A stretch of DNA of 64,000 nucleotides from Babylonia areolata (lineage: Eukaryota > Mollusca > Gastropoda > Neogastropoda > Buccinidae): the NCBI RefSeq assembly GCF_041734735.1, contig NC_134879.1:8608810-8672809 (forward strand), read 5' to 3'. This document shows positions 11,132-23,439 of this stretch, piece by piece (positions within the stretch are counted from its first letter, which is position 1; every line of letters begins with the position of its first letter). Below the pieces are notes generated by a model. The model did no database searches and was not told the origin of the DNA. It saw only the letters and a list, made by a program, of their open reading frames with translations. A program made the position numbers and the translations under genes.

Positions 11132-12517
11132 TCAACCCCTTGAACCTTGGTGAAACAAGATCAGTGTGGTTGAGTGTGAAGTGCAGTTACTACTTTTAGT
11201 GTCATTGTCAGTGGTATCATGACTTTGCTGACCAAAAGTAATGCAGTCCCAAGAGGAGGAAATCCAGATAAAGAATGGTGACAAAAACCCTGACCTGTAA
11301 AGTAGTCCTTAGTAAGGGGACGGCTCTTCACTGACACCCTGACCTGTAAAGCAGTCCTTAGTAAGGGGACGGCTCTTCACTGACATCCTGACCTGTAAAA
11401 CAGTCCTTAGTAAGGGGACGGCTCTTCACTGACGTCCTGACCTTTAAAGTAGTCCTTAGTAACGGGACGGCTCTTCACTGACGTCCTGACCTGTGAAGCA
11501 GTCTTTACTAAGGGGACGGCTCTTCACTGACATCCTGACCTTTAAAGTAGTCCTTAGTAAGGGGATGGCTCTTCACTGACGTCCTGACCTTTAAAGTAGT
11601 CCTTAGTAAGGGGACGGCTCTTCACTGACGTCCTGACCTTTAAAGTAGTCCTTAGTAAGGGGTCGGTTCTTCATTGACGTCCTGACCTGTAAAGTAGTCC
11701 TTAGTAAGGGGACGGCTCTTCACTGATGTCCTGACCTGTAAAGTAGTCCTTAGTAAGGGGACGGCTCTTCACTGACACCCTGACCTGTAAAGCAGTCTTT
11801 AGTAAGGGGACGGCTCTTCACTGACATCCTGACCTGTAAAACAGTCCTTAGTAAGGGGACGGCTCTTCACTGACGTCCTGACCTTTAAAGTAGTCCTTAG
11901 TAAGGGGACGGCTCTTCACTGACGTCCTGACCTTTAAAGTAGTCCTTAGTAAGGGGTCGGTTCTTCATTGACGTCCTGACCTGTAAAGTAGTCCTTAGTA
12001 AGGGGACGGCTCTTCACTGATGTCCTGACCTGTAAAGTAGTCCTTAGTAAGGGGACGGCTCTTCACTGACACCCTGACCTGTAAAGCAGTCTTTAGTAAG
12101 GGGACGGCTCTTCACTGACGTCCTGACCTGTAAAACAGTCCTTAGTAAGGGGACGGCTCTTCATTGACGTCCTCACCCGTAAAACAGTCCTTAGTAAGGG
12201 GACGGCTCTTCACTGACGTCCTCACCCGTAAAACAGTCCTTAGTAAGGGGACAGCTCTTCACTGACATCCTGACCTGGAAAACAGTCCTTAGTAAGGGGA
12301 AGGCTCTTCACTGACCTGTAAACCAGTCCTTAGTAAGGGGACGGCTCTTCACTGACCTGTAAACCAGTCCTTTGTAAGGGGACGGCTCTTCACTGACCTG
12401 TAAACCAGTCCTTTGTAAGGGGACGGCTCTTCACTGACATCCTGACCTTTAACCAGTCTTTTAGCAAGGGGAAGGCTCTTCACTGACGAGCATACTCATC
12501 AGTAGTCAAGGGGTTAA
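11132..12517. mobile_element. TTAA-flanked MITE-like element expanded by a 49-bp minisatellite
   Basis: The left end reads TTCAACCCCTTGAACCTTGG and the right end GTCAAGGGGTTAAC, giving a terminal inverted repeat around CCCCTTGA; the right end sits on TTAA and the left on a degraded TCAA. The subterminal block CAAAAGTAATGCAGTCCCAA...AGATAAAGAATGGTGAC also occurs, without the minisatellite, at 17620-17670, 46700-46770 and on the minus strand at 27480-27550. TTAA target sites and CCC-beginning ends are the hallmark of piggyBac-type elements; the family assignment is inference. No coding capacity was seen. Confidence 0.6.
11289..12489. repeat. 49-bp minisatellite, about 25 units, with higher-order structure
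   Basis: The 49-bp unit contains GACCTGTAAAGTAGTCCTTA followed by GTAAGGGGACGGCTCTTCAC. Near the 3' end, units starting about 12311 and 12352 are shortened to 41 bp. A distinctive variant (GGGGTCGGTTCTTCATTGAC) occurs at 11659 and again at 11953, exactly 294 bp = 6 units apart, with matching neighbours. A six-unit block was therefore duplicated as a whole. Confidence 0.95.
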
Positions 12518-12890
12518 CATGCCAGAGTGAGATTGAAGAGAATGGCTTGCTTCATGGTGTGGTCTCGGGTTTGATTCTTCTTCAGTGTATCTCTGGTGGG
12601 AATACAGTTTGGTTGCTTTTTTTTTTTCTTTTTCAGAGTAACGCTTCATGTTGTGATGGTCAGTCATGGCTGATTTCATTGTGTGGTTCTGATATACTGT
12701 GATGCACAGCGTGGAGGAGTCTGTATATAAATATCATTTATTTCCTACTTCTACTAGCAGTTGTATTTATCTTTAATGTCTTTTCACAAACGTGTGTGTA
12801 TGTATATGTGTGATAGCAGACAATTACTTCCCTGTAATTCTTATTAGGGTGTGTATAATTTACCCCCACCCCTTTACACCCAGTATCATA
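12518..12890. other. No gene seen
   Basis: Spacer between minisatellite loci, with a poly(T) run near 12620 and nothing else recognisable. Confidence 0.5.
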
Positions 12891-13029
12891 AACAGATTTG
12901 GGGTTACACAAATGATGTATCATTTAAACTGATTTGAGGTTGCACAGATGAGGTATCATTTAAACTGTTTAGGGGGTACACAGATAAGGTATCATATAAA
13001 CTGATTTGGGCTCACACAGAGGGGTATCC
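12891..13029. repeat. About 36-bp degenerate tandem repeat, 4 copies
   Basis: Four diverged copies carry the pattern AAACTGATTTGAGG, then CACAGATGAGGTATCATTT. The differences are substitutions and small indels, so the array is older than the neighbouring minisatellites. Confidence 0.8.
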
Positions 13030-13151
13030 AAGATTGAGTTTCTTTTTTCTTTCTTTCTTCTTTTGTTGCTTTGGCAGATCCAGTCCATGTTTTTTTGTGA
13101 TATTTTAATGTTTCGCAGAAAGTTTTCAACACATTCCTTTTCTTTCTTTCT

Positions 13152-13447
13152 GGGACACCATGACAGAATCGGTTAGATACTGGACTTTCAGATCATTGCT
13201 CATTTTGATATCGGAGTTCGGGGCCCTGTTTCAACATGGTGTTGTGTCTCAGGTAAGACACTTTACTTTTTGATCTTCCTCACTCCACCCAAGCATTATT
13301 GAGAACCTGAGTTTGGCTGGGGAAGGTTAAAACAGTGGAAGGAGAGGATTGGCCCCTGCCTTCCTACTCTGAGCCCTGGACACAGTGAACATGCATACAT
13401 CATCGTGATGGATGTAAACGTCTGTGGGACCTTGACTCTTGAACCTT
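13152..13447 (+). repeat. tRNA-Ser/Leu-like SINE
   Basis: It carries the head CATGACAGAATCGGTTAGAT, the middle block CAACATGGTGTTGTGTCTCA, and the tail GAGCCCTGGACACAGTGAAC, ending in GGACCTTGACTCTTGAACC. It abuts the TTAA of the next element, which suggests the MITE inserted at or near the SINE 3' end. Confidence 0.8.
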
Positions 13448-13448
13448 T

Positions 13449-15601
13449 TTAACTCTTTCACCACCATAAGTGACCAGACAGTTCACAGACATAGATGACT
13501 TTATTCCACCAGACAGTTCACAGACATAGATGACTTTATTCCACCAGACAGTTCACAGACATAGATGACTTTATTCCACCAGACAGTTCACAGACATAGA
13601 TGACTTTATTCCACCTGACAGTTCACAGCCATAGATGACTTTATTCCACCTGACAGTTCACAGCCATAGATGACTTTATTCCACCAGACAGTTCACAGAC
13701 ATAGATGACTTTATTCCACCTGACAGTTCACAGCCATAGATGACTTTATTCCACCAGACAGTTCACAGACATAGATGACTTTATTCCACCTGACAGTTCA
13801 CAGCCATAGATGACTTTATTCCACCAGACAGTTCACAGACATAGATGACTTTATTCCACCAGACAGTTCACAGCCATAGATGACTTTATTCCACCAGACA
13901 GTTCACAGACATAGATGACTTTATTCCACCTGACAGTTCACAGCCATAGATGACTTTATTCCACCAGACAGTTCACAGACATAGATGACTTTATTCCACC
14001 AGACAGTTCACAGACATAGATGACTTTATTCCACCAGACAGTTCACAGACATAGATGACTTTATTCCACCAGACAGTTCACAGACATAGATGACTTTATT
14101 TCACCTGACAGTTCACAGCCATAGATAACTTTATTCCACCTGACAGTTCACAGCCATAGATAACTTTATTCCACCTGACAGTTCACAGCCATAGATAACT
14201 TTATTCCACCAGACAGTTCACAGACATAGATGACTTTATTCCACCAGACAGTTCACAGACATAGATGACTTTATTCCACCAGACAGTTCACAGACATAGA
14301 TGACTTTATTCCACCAGACAGTTCACAGCCATAGGTAACTGTAGTCCACCTGACAGTTCACAGCCATAGGTAACTGTAGTCCACCTGACAGTTCACAGCC
14401 ATAGGTAACTGTAGTCCACCTGACAGTTCACAGCCATAGGTAACTGTAGTCCACCTGACAGTTCACAGCCATAGGTAACTGTAGTCCACCTGACAGTTCA
14501 CAGCCATAGATGACTTTATTCCACCTGACAGTTCACAGCCATAGATGACTTTATTCCACCAGACAGTTCACAGCCATAGATGACTTTATTCCACCAGACA
14601 GTTCACAGACATAGATGACTTTATTCCACCTGACAGTTCACAGCCATAGATGACTTTATTCCACCAGACAGTTCACAGACATAGATGACTTTATTCCACC
14701 TGACAGTTCACAGACATAGATGACTTTATTCCACCTGACAGTTCACAGACATAGATGACTTTATTCCACCTGACAGTTCACAGCCATAGATAACTTTATT
14801 CCACCAGACAGTTCACAGACATTGATGACTTTATTCCACCTGACAGTTCACAGCCATAGATAACTTTATTCCACCAGACAGTTCACAGACATTGATGACT
14901 TTATTCCACCTGACAGTTCACAGCCATAGGTAACTGTAGTCCACCTGACAGTTCACAGCCATAGGTAACTGTAGTCCACCTGACAGTTCACAGCCATAGG
15001 TAACTGTAGTCCACCTGACAGTTCACAGCCATAGGTAACTGTAGTCCACCTGACAGTTCACAGCCATAGGTAACTGTAGTCCACCTGACAGTTCACAGCC
15101 ATAGGTAACTGTAGTCCACCTGACAGTTCACAGCCATAGGTAACTGTAGTCCACCTGACAGTTCACAGCCATAGGTAACTGTAGTCCACCTGACAGTTCA
15201 CAGCCATAGGTAACTGTAGTCCACCTGACAGTTCACAGCCATAGGTAACTGTAGTCCACCTGACAGTTCACAGACATAGATGACTTTATTCCACCTGACA
15301 GTTCACAGCCATAGGTAACTGTAGTCCACCTGACAGTTCACAGCCATAGGTAACTTTAGTCGGCATCAAGGGGTCATGTTGAAAGGATCATTTATCACAG
15401 TGTAAAATAGCTTGGCATCTGCAGCCAGTTTTCTCTGCAGTAGAACTATGACTAACAGTTACCCCTTGACTGAGTTTGAAGTAACCAAGTGCACTGTGTT
15501 GTTTTGACATGAAGCTAATGGTGTGCCCGAGAGTGTTCAGTTTAAGATATTTGGTGCTGCGGAGTGTTTTTCACACAGAAACTTGTCGGTGAAAGAGTTA
15601 A
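13449..15601. mobile_element. TTAA-flanked MITE-like element carrying a 35-bp minisatellite
   Basis: TTAA at 13449-13452 is followed by CTCTTTCACCACCATAAG. At the other end TTGTCGGTGAAAGAG runs into TTAA at 15598-15601. The inner ends form a terminal inverted repeat CTCTTTCACC and the TTAA is duplicated. Almost the whole interior left of 15360 is minisatellite, and 15361-15597 is unique. TTAA duplication plus short terminal inverted repeats fits a non-autonomous piggyBac-like element; this is inferred from the ends only. Confidence 0.6.
13472..15359. repeat. 35-bp minisatellite, about 54 units of two main types
   Basis: The units alternate between type A (GACAGTTCACAGACATAGAT + GACTTTATTCCACC) and type B (GACAGTTCACAGCCATAGGT + AACTGTAGTCCACC), with intermediates. 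Type B forms homogeneous runs at about 14325-14500 and 14915-15260; type A and intermediates fill the rest. The block structure indicates recent local amplification. Long-read validation of copy number would be needed. Confidence 0.95.
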
Positions 15602-17530
15602 TACTGTGAAGAATGTTTTACAGAGGTCTGTTGCTGATATCACATGAGGGTTGTACTGTTTCAGCTTGACGTGCATCTAGATGCTGTTCAGCAGTGAGAT
15701 GATCCATACAGGAAGCTGGAGATCCATGGTTATGTTTATGGATTAGACAAAAGTTTTCTTCTCCCTTCATACCACTTTTTTTTCTGACTATTATCACTGT
15801 TCTATGTGTGATAAAGGCAAAAGTCAATGTTTTGATTTTTATTTCACTTTTTAATGCAACAAAAAAAGTAATATACAAACAAACAAAAAACCCAATTCAT
15901 GCATAATACTTTGTGTTTCTGTTATGGCCTCGCATTATGGGAAGATTTTTTGTAGTTGTATTTGGCGTATTCATAAATGTTATATTCAGATTGTGCGCTT
16001 CATGTTTTTAAGTGATATGAAATAATATTAGAATAAAAAGGTCTCATGCACTTGTTATGATGATTAATCAGATGAGCACATATGGCTGTCCAGCATAAGC
16101 ACTTGCACAAAAAAAGCACAAAGGTTTCTTCTACCAAAAAAAGGAAAGCTGATGTTTATGTATTGTATAGTATATAAAAGACTTATCTCCATATTTGTTT
16201 GTTACAATGTCTTTTTCCTGTTTTTTTAAAGCAGTCAGAATACAGTCTCCATATTTTGTTCCTCACAAGACCGTATCTGCCTGGAGTTGAATCTCCTCAT
16301 TGTGTAGTGTCCTTTCTCTGTATTTTACATCGTTTGTGAGTGTTTAAAGACACAGGGAATGGCATCGCAGAGCGTTTTGGATGAAGGTGGTGTGAGCAAG
16401 ATTTTTTTCCCCATAAAGGTGCAAGTGAACGTGTGTATGTGTTATCACAGAGAGAGAAGAGAGAGCTGGCTTACCATTTGGTGTCACCAAGAAATGCAAC
16501 AATGTGTGAAATATTTTTCCGTCTTTGTTGTTTTGGGTGATTTTGTTAGGCTTTTTTTTTTTTTATTGATGTGTTTTGGGGTCAGTTCTTTTCTTCACCT
16601 CAGTATAGTTCCACTAGAAAATCTGATGGAAATTATGCTTTTGGTCAACGTTCAATTACTAACTCAAGAAAGTTTTGTTTCAGAAACAGAGTGAGTAACT
16701 GGACACTTCCTCAAAATTCATAACCATTTATTTTTTAGAAGTGTTGACAAGTAAAAACTTGGGTTGAAACTTTGACCAAATTATACCAAGCCATCTTGTG
16801 AAACAAGTAAGGGATAGTTAATAAGTCTTGCTGCTTCTTTTGTCCATACTCTGCCACTGCTGCTGCTGCTTTTTGCAGGAAGTGATCAAGATAGTCAGTA
16901 CTTACCATTCAGGGAAAGGCAACACATTATCATTTCATGTGTCCATGTTCTTGTTTGACAACTGATTTTGATCACAACTCAGCTTTGTAGCTGGGAATTG
17001 GCCAACAATATAGATAGACAGACCCTCCCTATTGAAGGCCCCTTATGGACAAAAAGATTTGGGGGCAGTGTCATTGTTAAATTGTCCCTGTGAATGGTCT
17101 TCACAGGAGGATGTAGGTCGTGGAAAGATCTACATATAGGGGCAGGGAGGGGAAATGCCTGGTACATATGGAAAATACAAAAGTTTACCACTTGTAGAAA
17201 ACTAAACTGCCTTTTTTTTCTCTCTTTTAAAAAAACAAAACAAAAAACACCTGTCATGGCCAAATAAAATTGCTTTAAAAAATGCACCCTTTGTTACTTT
17301 AATAACAAGGGCACTATAAAGGCATGCAACCCTTATTATGTATTTGGATACAAATGCAGGTTGGAAATGATGTCAGTTGAAGGGTTTCTAAATTCTATCC
17401 TCTCTCTCCCCTACTTTTTTTAGGGGCTGGGTGGGTTGTTGTTGTGATGAAGCATCTTTGTACAGTCACTATGTAATGATGGAAAAATTGTTTACCTGTA
17501 TGTTTTCCTCCTGTATCATGCTGTTCTGTT
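15602..17530. other. No gene seen
   Basis: AT-rich DNA. An open stretch of 111 codons at 16359-16694 has no family resemblance and I do not call it a gene. Confidence 0.5.
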
Positions 17531-17532
17531 GA

Positions 17533-17742
17533 AGCCTTTGGTGAAATCAGTGTAGCATGAGTTTGAAGGGCAGTGTTAACTTTACGTCAACTTTCCAATG
17601 GTTGCATTCATTTTGCTGAACAAAAGTAATGCAATCCCAAGAAAAAAAATCAGATATAGAATGATAAACATCCTGATACAGATAGTAACGTCTGTACTAT
17701 CTGACTGGTGAGCATTCTCGTCAGCAGCAGTCAAGGGGTTAA
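17533..17742. mobile_element. TTAA MITE-like element, copy without minisatellite
   Basis: It matches the 11.1-kb element: TTTGGTGAAATCAGTGTAGC near the left, CAAAAGTAATGCAATCCCAA in the middle, and CAGTCAAGGGGTTAAG at the right end with TTAA at 17739-17742. Where the other copy has the 49-bp array, this one has a single short segment. Confidence 0.6.
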
Positions 17743-17910
17743 GATGGAAGAGTGATCTCTTTATGCTAGTGGGCCTATTTTGGGGCCATGTTGCCACTGC
17801 AAAACAGAGGGTGATGGGAAGGTGTACTGGCTCATTTGATAAAGAACTGGGACAGGAGAAGAAAGAAATAACTTGAAGAAACCAGTTGGCAACAACAACA
17901 ACAGCAAAAT

Positions 17911-17945
<35 letters not shown>

Positions 17946-17966
17946 TTATATATATATATATATATC
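17911..17966. repeat. TA microsatellite
   Basis: A run of TA dinucleotides interrupted by TTTATA steps. Confidence 0.9.
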
Positions 17967-18767
17967 GATAAAAATTGATATAAAAGATAGAACAAAAGAC
18001 TGGTGGAGTCAGAAACAGGTTTCTGAGTTGGGAAGCTGGTACATGTTGAGTGAAGAAACAAGCCAGGGATGGGTTTTTTTCTTTACAGATTAGAGAAAGC
18101 CAACTGTGAACTTAATAAAATCATTACTCTCAGAACTGAAATTGTGTTCATCAAATTGGGAGTCTTTCAGATGAGGATAATTCTGGATGAACAGGGTTCT
18201 TATTTCAGGTAATCAGGGTTTTTGTTGAAGTTGTTTCTAATAAAGGTGCTGCTTCTTTTGAATTTCATTTTGTCCCATCCCATTTTGTACTTTTATCCAC
18301 TACCATTCATACGGTTTCAGTTTTGTGAAATAGAACTCACTATTTAACTTCCATTGTTTGCAAAATAATTCATTTCAATGTTTTGTCACAGAGTGGAAAG
18401 AAATTACTTTATGCAAGAAGTCTTTCTTTTTAAAGTTTTTTTTCTTTTTGTCTTTTTGAGAACCTTATTTTTATCTTTCCACCCAACCCCAGTTTTTATG
18501 TGCCTACTCCTTGCCATTCACGCTTCATTTGCACATGTTTTTTTATGTTATGTACTGTGACCCATAACATTTCTGGACATTTTGGAGTTTATTAAGGGAA
18601 TCTCATATTATGGCTTGTGGTAGTTAAAAAAAGAAAAGACTTTGTTTTTACCTTGTTTTTACCCTTGCAAACAACATTCTCTTCTCACTTTTCTCAACAT
18701 GGATCACAATTATAATCTCAGTGAAACAGAAAATCAAGATGCTGCAAATAGTGTACTTAATTCTTTG

Positions 18768-18769
<2 letters not shown>

Positions 18770-18836
<67 letters not shown>

Positions 18837-18860
18837 TGTATATATATATATATATATATA
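18770..18860. repeat. TA microsatellite, about 90 bp
   Basis: A nearly pure TA run with interruptions near 18828-18838. Both strands give meaningless I-Y open frames. Confidence 0.95.
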
Positions 18861-19004
18861 AAAGGGAAAAATTGAGGCGTACAATGCTGTGATTTACGAA
18901 GTGCCTTAAACAAAATAAGGTTTTAGTGATATAATTTTTGACTTGTTGCAGAGGTTTGAGATGTTTCTGTGGATTAAATCAGTGGATCTTCATAGTTTTT
19001 CACT

Positions 19005-19510
19005 GACCCGGTGTAACAGCCTCAAACTACCTCATGCTGGGATTTACCCCAGGGTCTTTTATAGCTAGTCAAGATCAGCCGCCCATCCCACATTCCCAGT
19101 TGAAAATAATCCCCTTTGGAAAAATATAGTCACGTTATTGAAGAAGAAAAGGGGGTCATTCTGGGCTTGCTTTTACTGGAAACCCTCCCCCCCCCCCATA
19201 CTCCTTACCCCACTCCCTTCCTCTCAATTACAATGTAAGAGAAAGGAATGTGGGGTGAGTTCTACTTTGATAGCCTGTATTGATTCAGATTGGACCAAAT
19301 TTACCCTTTGGGTCATTTCAAGTTGGCCTAGAATCCTTTAGGAGAAGGGGGAGGAGGGGAAATGGGGTGGGAGGGGATAAAATCCAGCTAAAGGAGGTCA
19401 GTTCTGACAGGTTACCCCTCGGGGTCATTCCAGGCTAGTCTGCACACACCCCAGGGTTAATCTTGGCTAACAAGATTTTACCCCCAGGGTAAAAACAAAT
19501 GGGGGATATG
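19005..19510 (+). repeat. Dispersed repeat with CCCAGGGT motifs, copy 2
   Basis: GTGTAACAGCCTCAAACTAC, then CCCCAGGGTC, TAGTCAAGATCAG and later GGTCATTCCAGGCTAG match the reverse complement of 4370-4830. The recurring CCCC/GGGT spacing suggests short internal subrepeats. Confidence 0.5.
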
Positions 19511-20106
19511 AACAGGCTGCAGCACCACAAGTAACGGAGCTACATCCATGGGTGTTGGTTTTCACAATGCTCTGGAAACAGTCAGTCAGTCACCACTACT
19601 TCATGGTCAATAATGGAAAGGACAAAAAAGCTGAATGCATGTCTCAGTGTTGTAGATATTGTTTTGAAAATGACCACCAAGGGAAAATACAACATCTCTC
19701 TAAATTAAAGTAGTGAAAAAATCAGCATGTTGATTGTGGCTACTCACTCTGCTTGAAGAAGTACCTCGCGCTTCAGTCTCCAGGGTGTTAACTTAGTTAT
19801 AGTCATCATTAGTTGTCAGAGGCTGTTGGAGACGCGCGCCGTTCACATTTAATGCTTCTTTTTTATTATATTAAGTTATGCTTGAGTTTGTTTTAAGTAT
19901 ATTCAAATGCTTGAGTTTGTTTTAAGTATATTCAAATGTGCCTTGTTTTAAAATTTAAGCTTCAAGTTTTGTTCTACTGTCGAGTTTATATGGCTTTAAA
20001 AAAACAAAACAAAAAAACCACTTGCTGCTGGCTCATGGTTTTTCTTCCCCCCACCCCGTTTATATCAGAATGTGTGTGTGTGAAAAAAGAAAACCACAAA
20101 TACTTG

Positions 20107-20436
20107 TTGCCAGTGTTAAGTAACAGACTTAGGTGTTAGACTTCTGATCCAGTATTCATAAGTGAGCATAGTTCAAGGCCCTGGTTCAGCATGGTGTTGT
20201 GTCCTCCGGAAAGGCACTTTACTCGGATTTTCTTCACTCAGGTGTGAATGGGTACCTGACTTAGGTTGGGGAAGGTGAAAATTGTGGAAGATGTTAGGGC
20301 CCCACCTTTCAGTGCTGACCCCTGGGCTCTGGATATGAACTCACTTCTGTAATGTGACTCTGGATATGAACTCACTTCTGTAATGGCCGTAAAAGGTGAT
20401 GTGACCTTTAACCACTGAATTTTGAATTTTTTTTCT
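20107..20436 (+). repeat. tRNA-Ser/Leu-like SINE with internal duplication
   Basis: GTTAGACTTCTGATCCAGTA, CAGCATGGTGTTGTGTCCTC and ATTTTCTTCACTCAGGTGTG match the family. Near 20333-20395 a piece containing CTCTGGATATGAACTCACTT is present twice in tandem. The element stops right before a TTAA. Confidence 0.8.
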
Positions 20437-20670
20437 TTAACCCATTCAACCCTGGGGAGTTACAGCCTTTCATGATATGTTGATGTGAAAAAAAAACCCA
20501 CAGAAAATCTATGGTTTTTCCTCCATATTATGTTTGGTCAAATGTGGAAACACTGTAGAAGTTAGTCACCCTTCTTTGCGGCTTATGCATATATAAGAAT
20601 GCGAAAACTGTTTCAGTGAGACAAAGTTTGATGCTCAAGTAGTGCTTGGGAACAGGGTCCAGTGAGTTAA
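20437..20670. mobile_element. Possible third TTAA/TIR element
   Basis: TTAA at 20437 is followed by CCCATTCAACCCTGGGGAG. GGGAACAGGGTCCAGTGAG precedes TTAA at 20667. The ends are imperfect inverted repeats, and the element again begins exactly where a SINE copy ends. It is weaker than the two larger elements. Confidence 0.4.
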
Positions 20671-23400
20671 AAGAAATATTGTTCTTTCGGTTCCTCTCTA
20701 TTCAGGTTTTGATTGTGTTTATGGAGTTTGCAACAGGTCACAGGCCTATCTTCAAGTAAAACCATTGTGTTCTTGATCTTTATCTTTCACTCTCATATTA
20801 CCTAAATTCCATGTCAGTTTTTCAGTATTTCTGTTTATAGTTATGGTGTAAATCCTTTGAATTTGTAACTTTTGTAGGGGAGGTGGGGGTGGGGGTTCTA
20901 CCCTATCCTGAAATTTGTTGTTGAAGACGAATAAATTATAAGGATAATAATATTATATACCATAATTTTTTTCATAAGAACAGTTGATCTTCACAGTTTG
21001 AGTGACACTTTTCAGTCCTTGTTTTCCACGTTAGTACCATTTTCTGGCTCAGTACATATCACACAAGCGTTTTTCCTTCTCAATTATTTAATCTTTATTG
21101 AGTGATTGGTATGTTTTGTTCATGTAAACAGTTACTGAAAATTATTGTTGTCATGTCATGATACCAACAGCTTTGTGGTCATCTATGCACATATACTGCT
21201 TTCTAAAGGTTTTCATTTTCTGTGGAGGAAAATCGCAAAATCTAGGACTGCATTCATCAAAAGTTCCAGTTTGAAGATGGGGTCATAGCATGCAGACTGA
21301 TCCATCTGTTTCACCACATCTGCTGGTATCAACATTGTTTAGATATGATAAAGGATATGTGGAATGTCATCTGTGGTGATGGTTTATCCTGTGAGTCAAC
21401 TGATGGATGAGTACAGCGAAGAAAGTGGTCATGGAATAGGTGTTGGCAGTTTATTTATTCTGCATGCATTTTGATTAGTGGACAGTGTCCATGATATCTG
21501 TGATGGTACATTCCTAGTGAAATGGTGAATATGTATTCATATTAAATATATATATATATATATATAACTAGTTTCTTTGAATTCCTTTGATCCAGTTTTA
21601 GAGATGTGCAGGTGTGCTCCTAGTTCTTGTAAGTTTTAGATTTTGAATCAGTGGTAACTGAAGCTACAGCTGAGTCCGTTTTGTGTGTGTTCTTCAGTTA
21701 TTGTCTAATCACACAGGGTGATATATGTGTGTGCATACATGCGTGTGACAAAGAGGATGTCAAAACTTTTTTAAATGAAGAATGATTAATTCTTGATATT
21801 AACTAATTAAATATTAGCTCTTGATTCACACATTCTCAGTTACTTAAAAGCGTTTTCTTGTTTCTTTTTCTTTCCAGTTTCTTATGCATAAAAAGATCTA
21901 AATTTTCATCCATTCATTTATACAACATCCATTTATTCACATTACAAACATCTAACATTACTGTGAGAAACTGAAAACCATTTGTGTATTGTATCTCAGT
22001 GTGATGTATTTTTTCCTGTCAAGGTGGAAGTGATGTATCTTTTTGGTGAACAACATGGATAGAAATTCCAGTGTCATGGCTTTTACTGAAGGATGTTGTA
22101 CTGTTGTCTGATTCAATTTCTCTTTGTTGTCTTTCTGTGTGAGAGAACCCTTGTCTTTATGCACATCCTTGGCCTGTAAAAGTCCCAGTACATACAGACT
22201 TCGCAAAATATTAAGGACCACTTCATAGTATGTTTTCATAAAATGATTATAAAAAAAGAGAGGTGATTTATTTCATGCAGGCTGCATAACTATGGTATCC
22301 AACTGGCCTCTCATTAAACAGACAAACAGCTGTTTCAGCATATAAACAGTTAGTAAAATGCTTTTGAGAAACCAATTACAACTATATTCAATGGGTTCTT
22401 TAAATGACAGCTGTGGCTTGTAAAATAACAGGAAGTGCATTACATGCAAGAAAGCCCACCTGATTATCAGACGTGCTCATTACACTGACTGCATACACCA
22501 CTGTTAGCAAAAATTGAGGATGATTTCACTGTGCTCCCCCCAAAAAAAACTGTGCACGTTCCTAAGTGGTCCTGAACTTTTTGTGAACCTGTTGTTCATA
22601 TTCCTATGTTTATGGTTCCCCTCCCTTCCCTCTCCTGTAGCATTTCATGGAGCCTCAAGGCCTCATCAGCAGGCTGGGTTTGTGTGCAGGCCAGGCATGC
22701 AGCCCTGAGACACACATTTAGCATCAACTGTTATCCAGTCTTTTAGGTCAACACTGGATAAATGGAAGAAAGGCAACAACTCCTTTCCTGTGTTTAAGGA
22801 AACAGATTCTGTCTTAATTTTCACCCAGCAGAAATACCAGTTGTGGGATATCAGTCACAGAAAAACAATGACAGATACATCCTGAAATAGGCTTGTATCA
22901 AAAGCATCATTCTTCATACATGAAAACATGATCAACATGGTCAATTCTACAGCTTTTAAAAAATTATATAATTACTTTGTTTGAAAATATGATATTCATG
23001 CTTCACACTCAATAACGCTGAATACCATTATGTATACAAAACATTAAGATATATTTCACCATTCATGATATACTTCCTGGTGCTCCAACACACACACACA
23101 TACACAAACACTTTCAAGTACACTCTCAAGTACACTTGCTTGTGTACATATTCATATCCTCTTGATTCTACATTATATTTAATAAGATAATGAATCAGTT
23201 ATTTACTGGATTCACATGTTCAAGTGACTGCCATTTTGACTATACACATTCCAAACAGGACTCATCAAAGCTTAATCTATTCATCATAAAAAAACAAGCA
23301 CTGCTTTTTTGTACATGTGCATTTACAATCCTAACATAAACTTTTCCAGATGACTAAGACATTAAGAGACATGATCTATTCAACAGGCATCACCATAGAC
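20671..23400. other. No gene seen
   Basis: AT-rich DNA with a short TA run near 21548-21566 and a CA patch near 23090. No coding region or known repeat family could be supported. Confidence 0.5.
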
Positions 23401-23439
23401 CTTGTTTAACCTCCGTTATTATTAGGTTCATTACAATTT

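Noticed and set aside
11289-15359. CRISPR-like regular repeats
   Set aside because: Units are contiguous with no unique spacers and the context is an animal genome; these are minisatellites.
16359-16694. 111-codon plus-strand open frame
   Set aside because: No domain, no splice context, AT-rich hydrophobic low-complexity composition.
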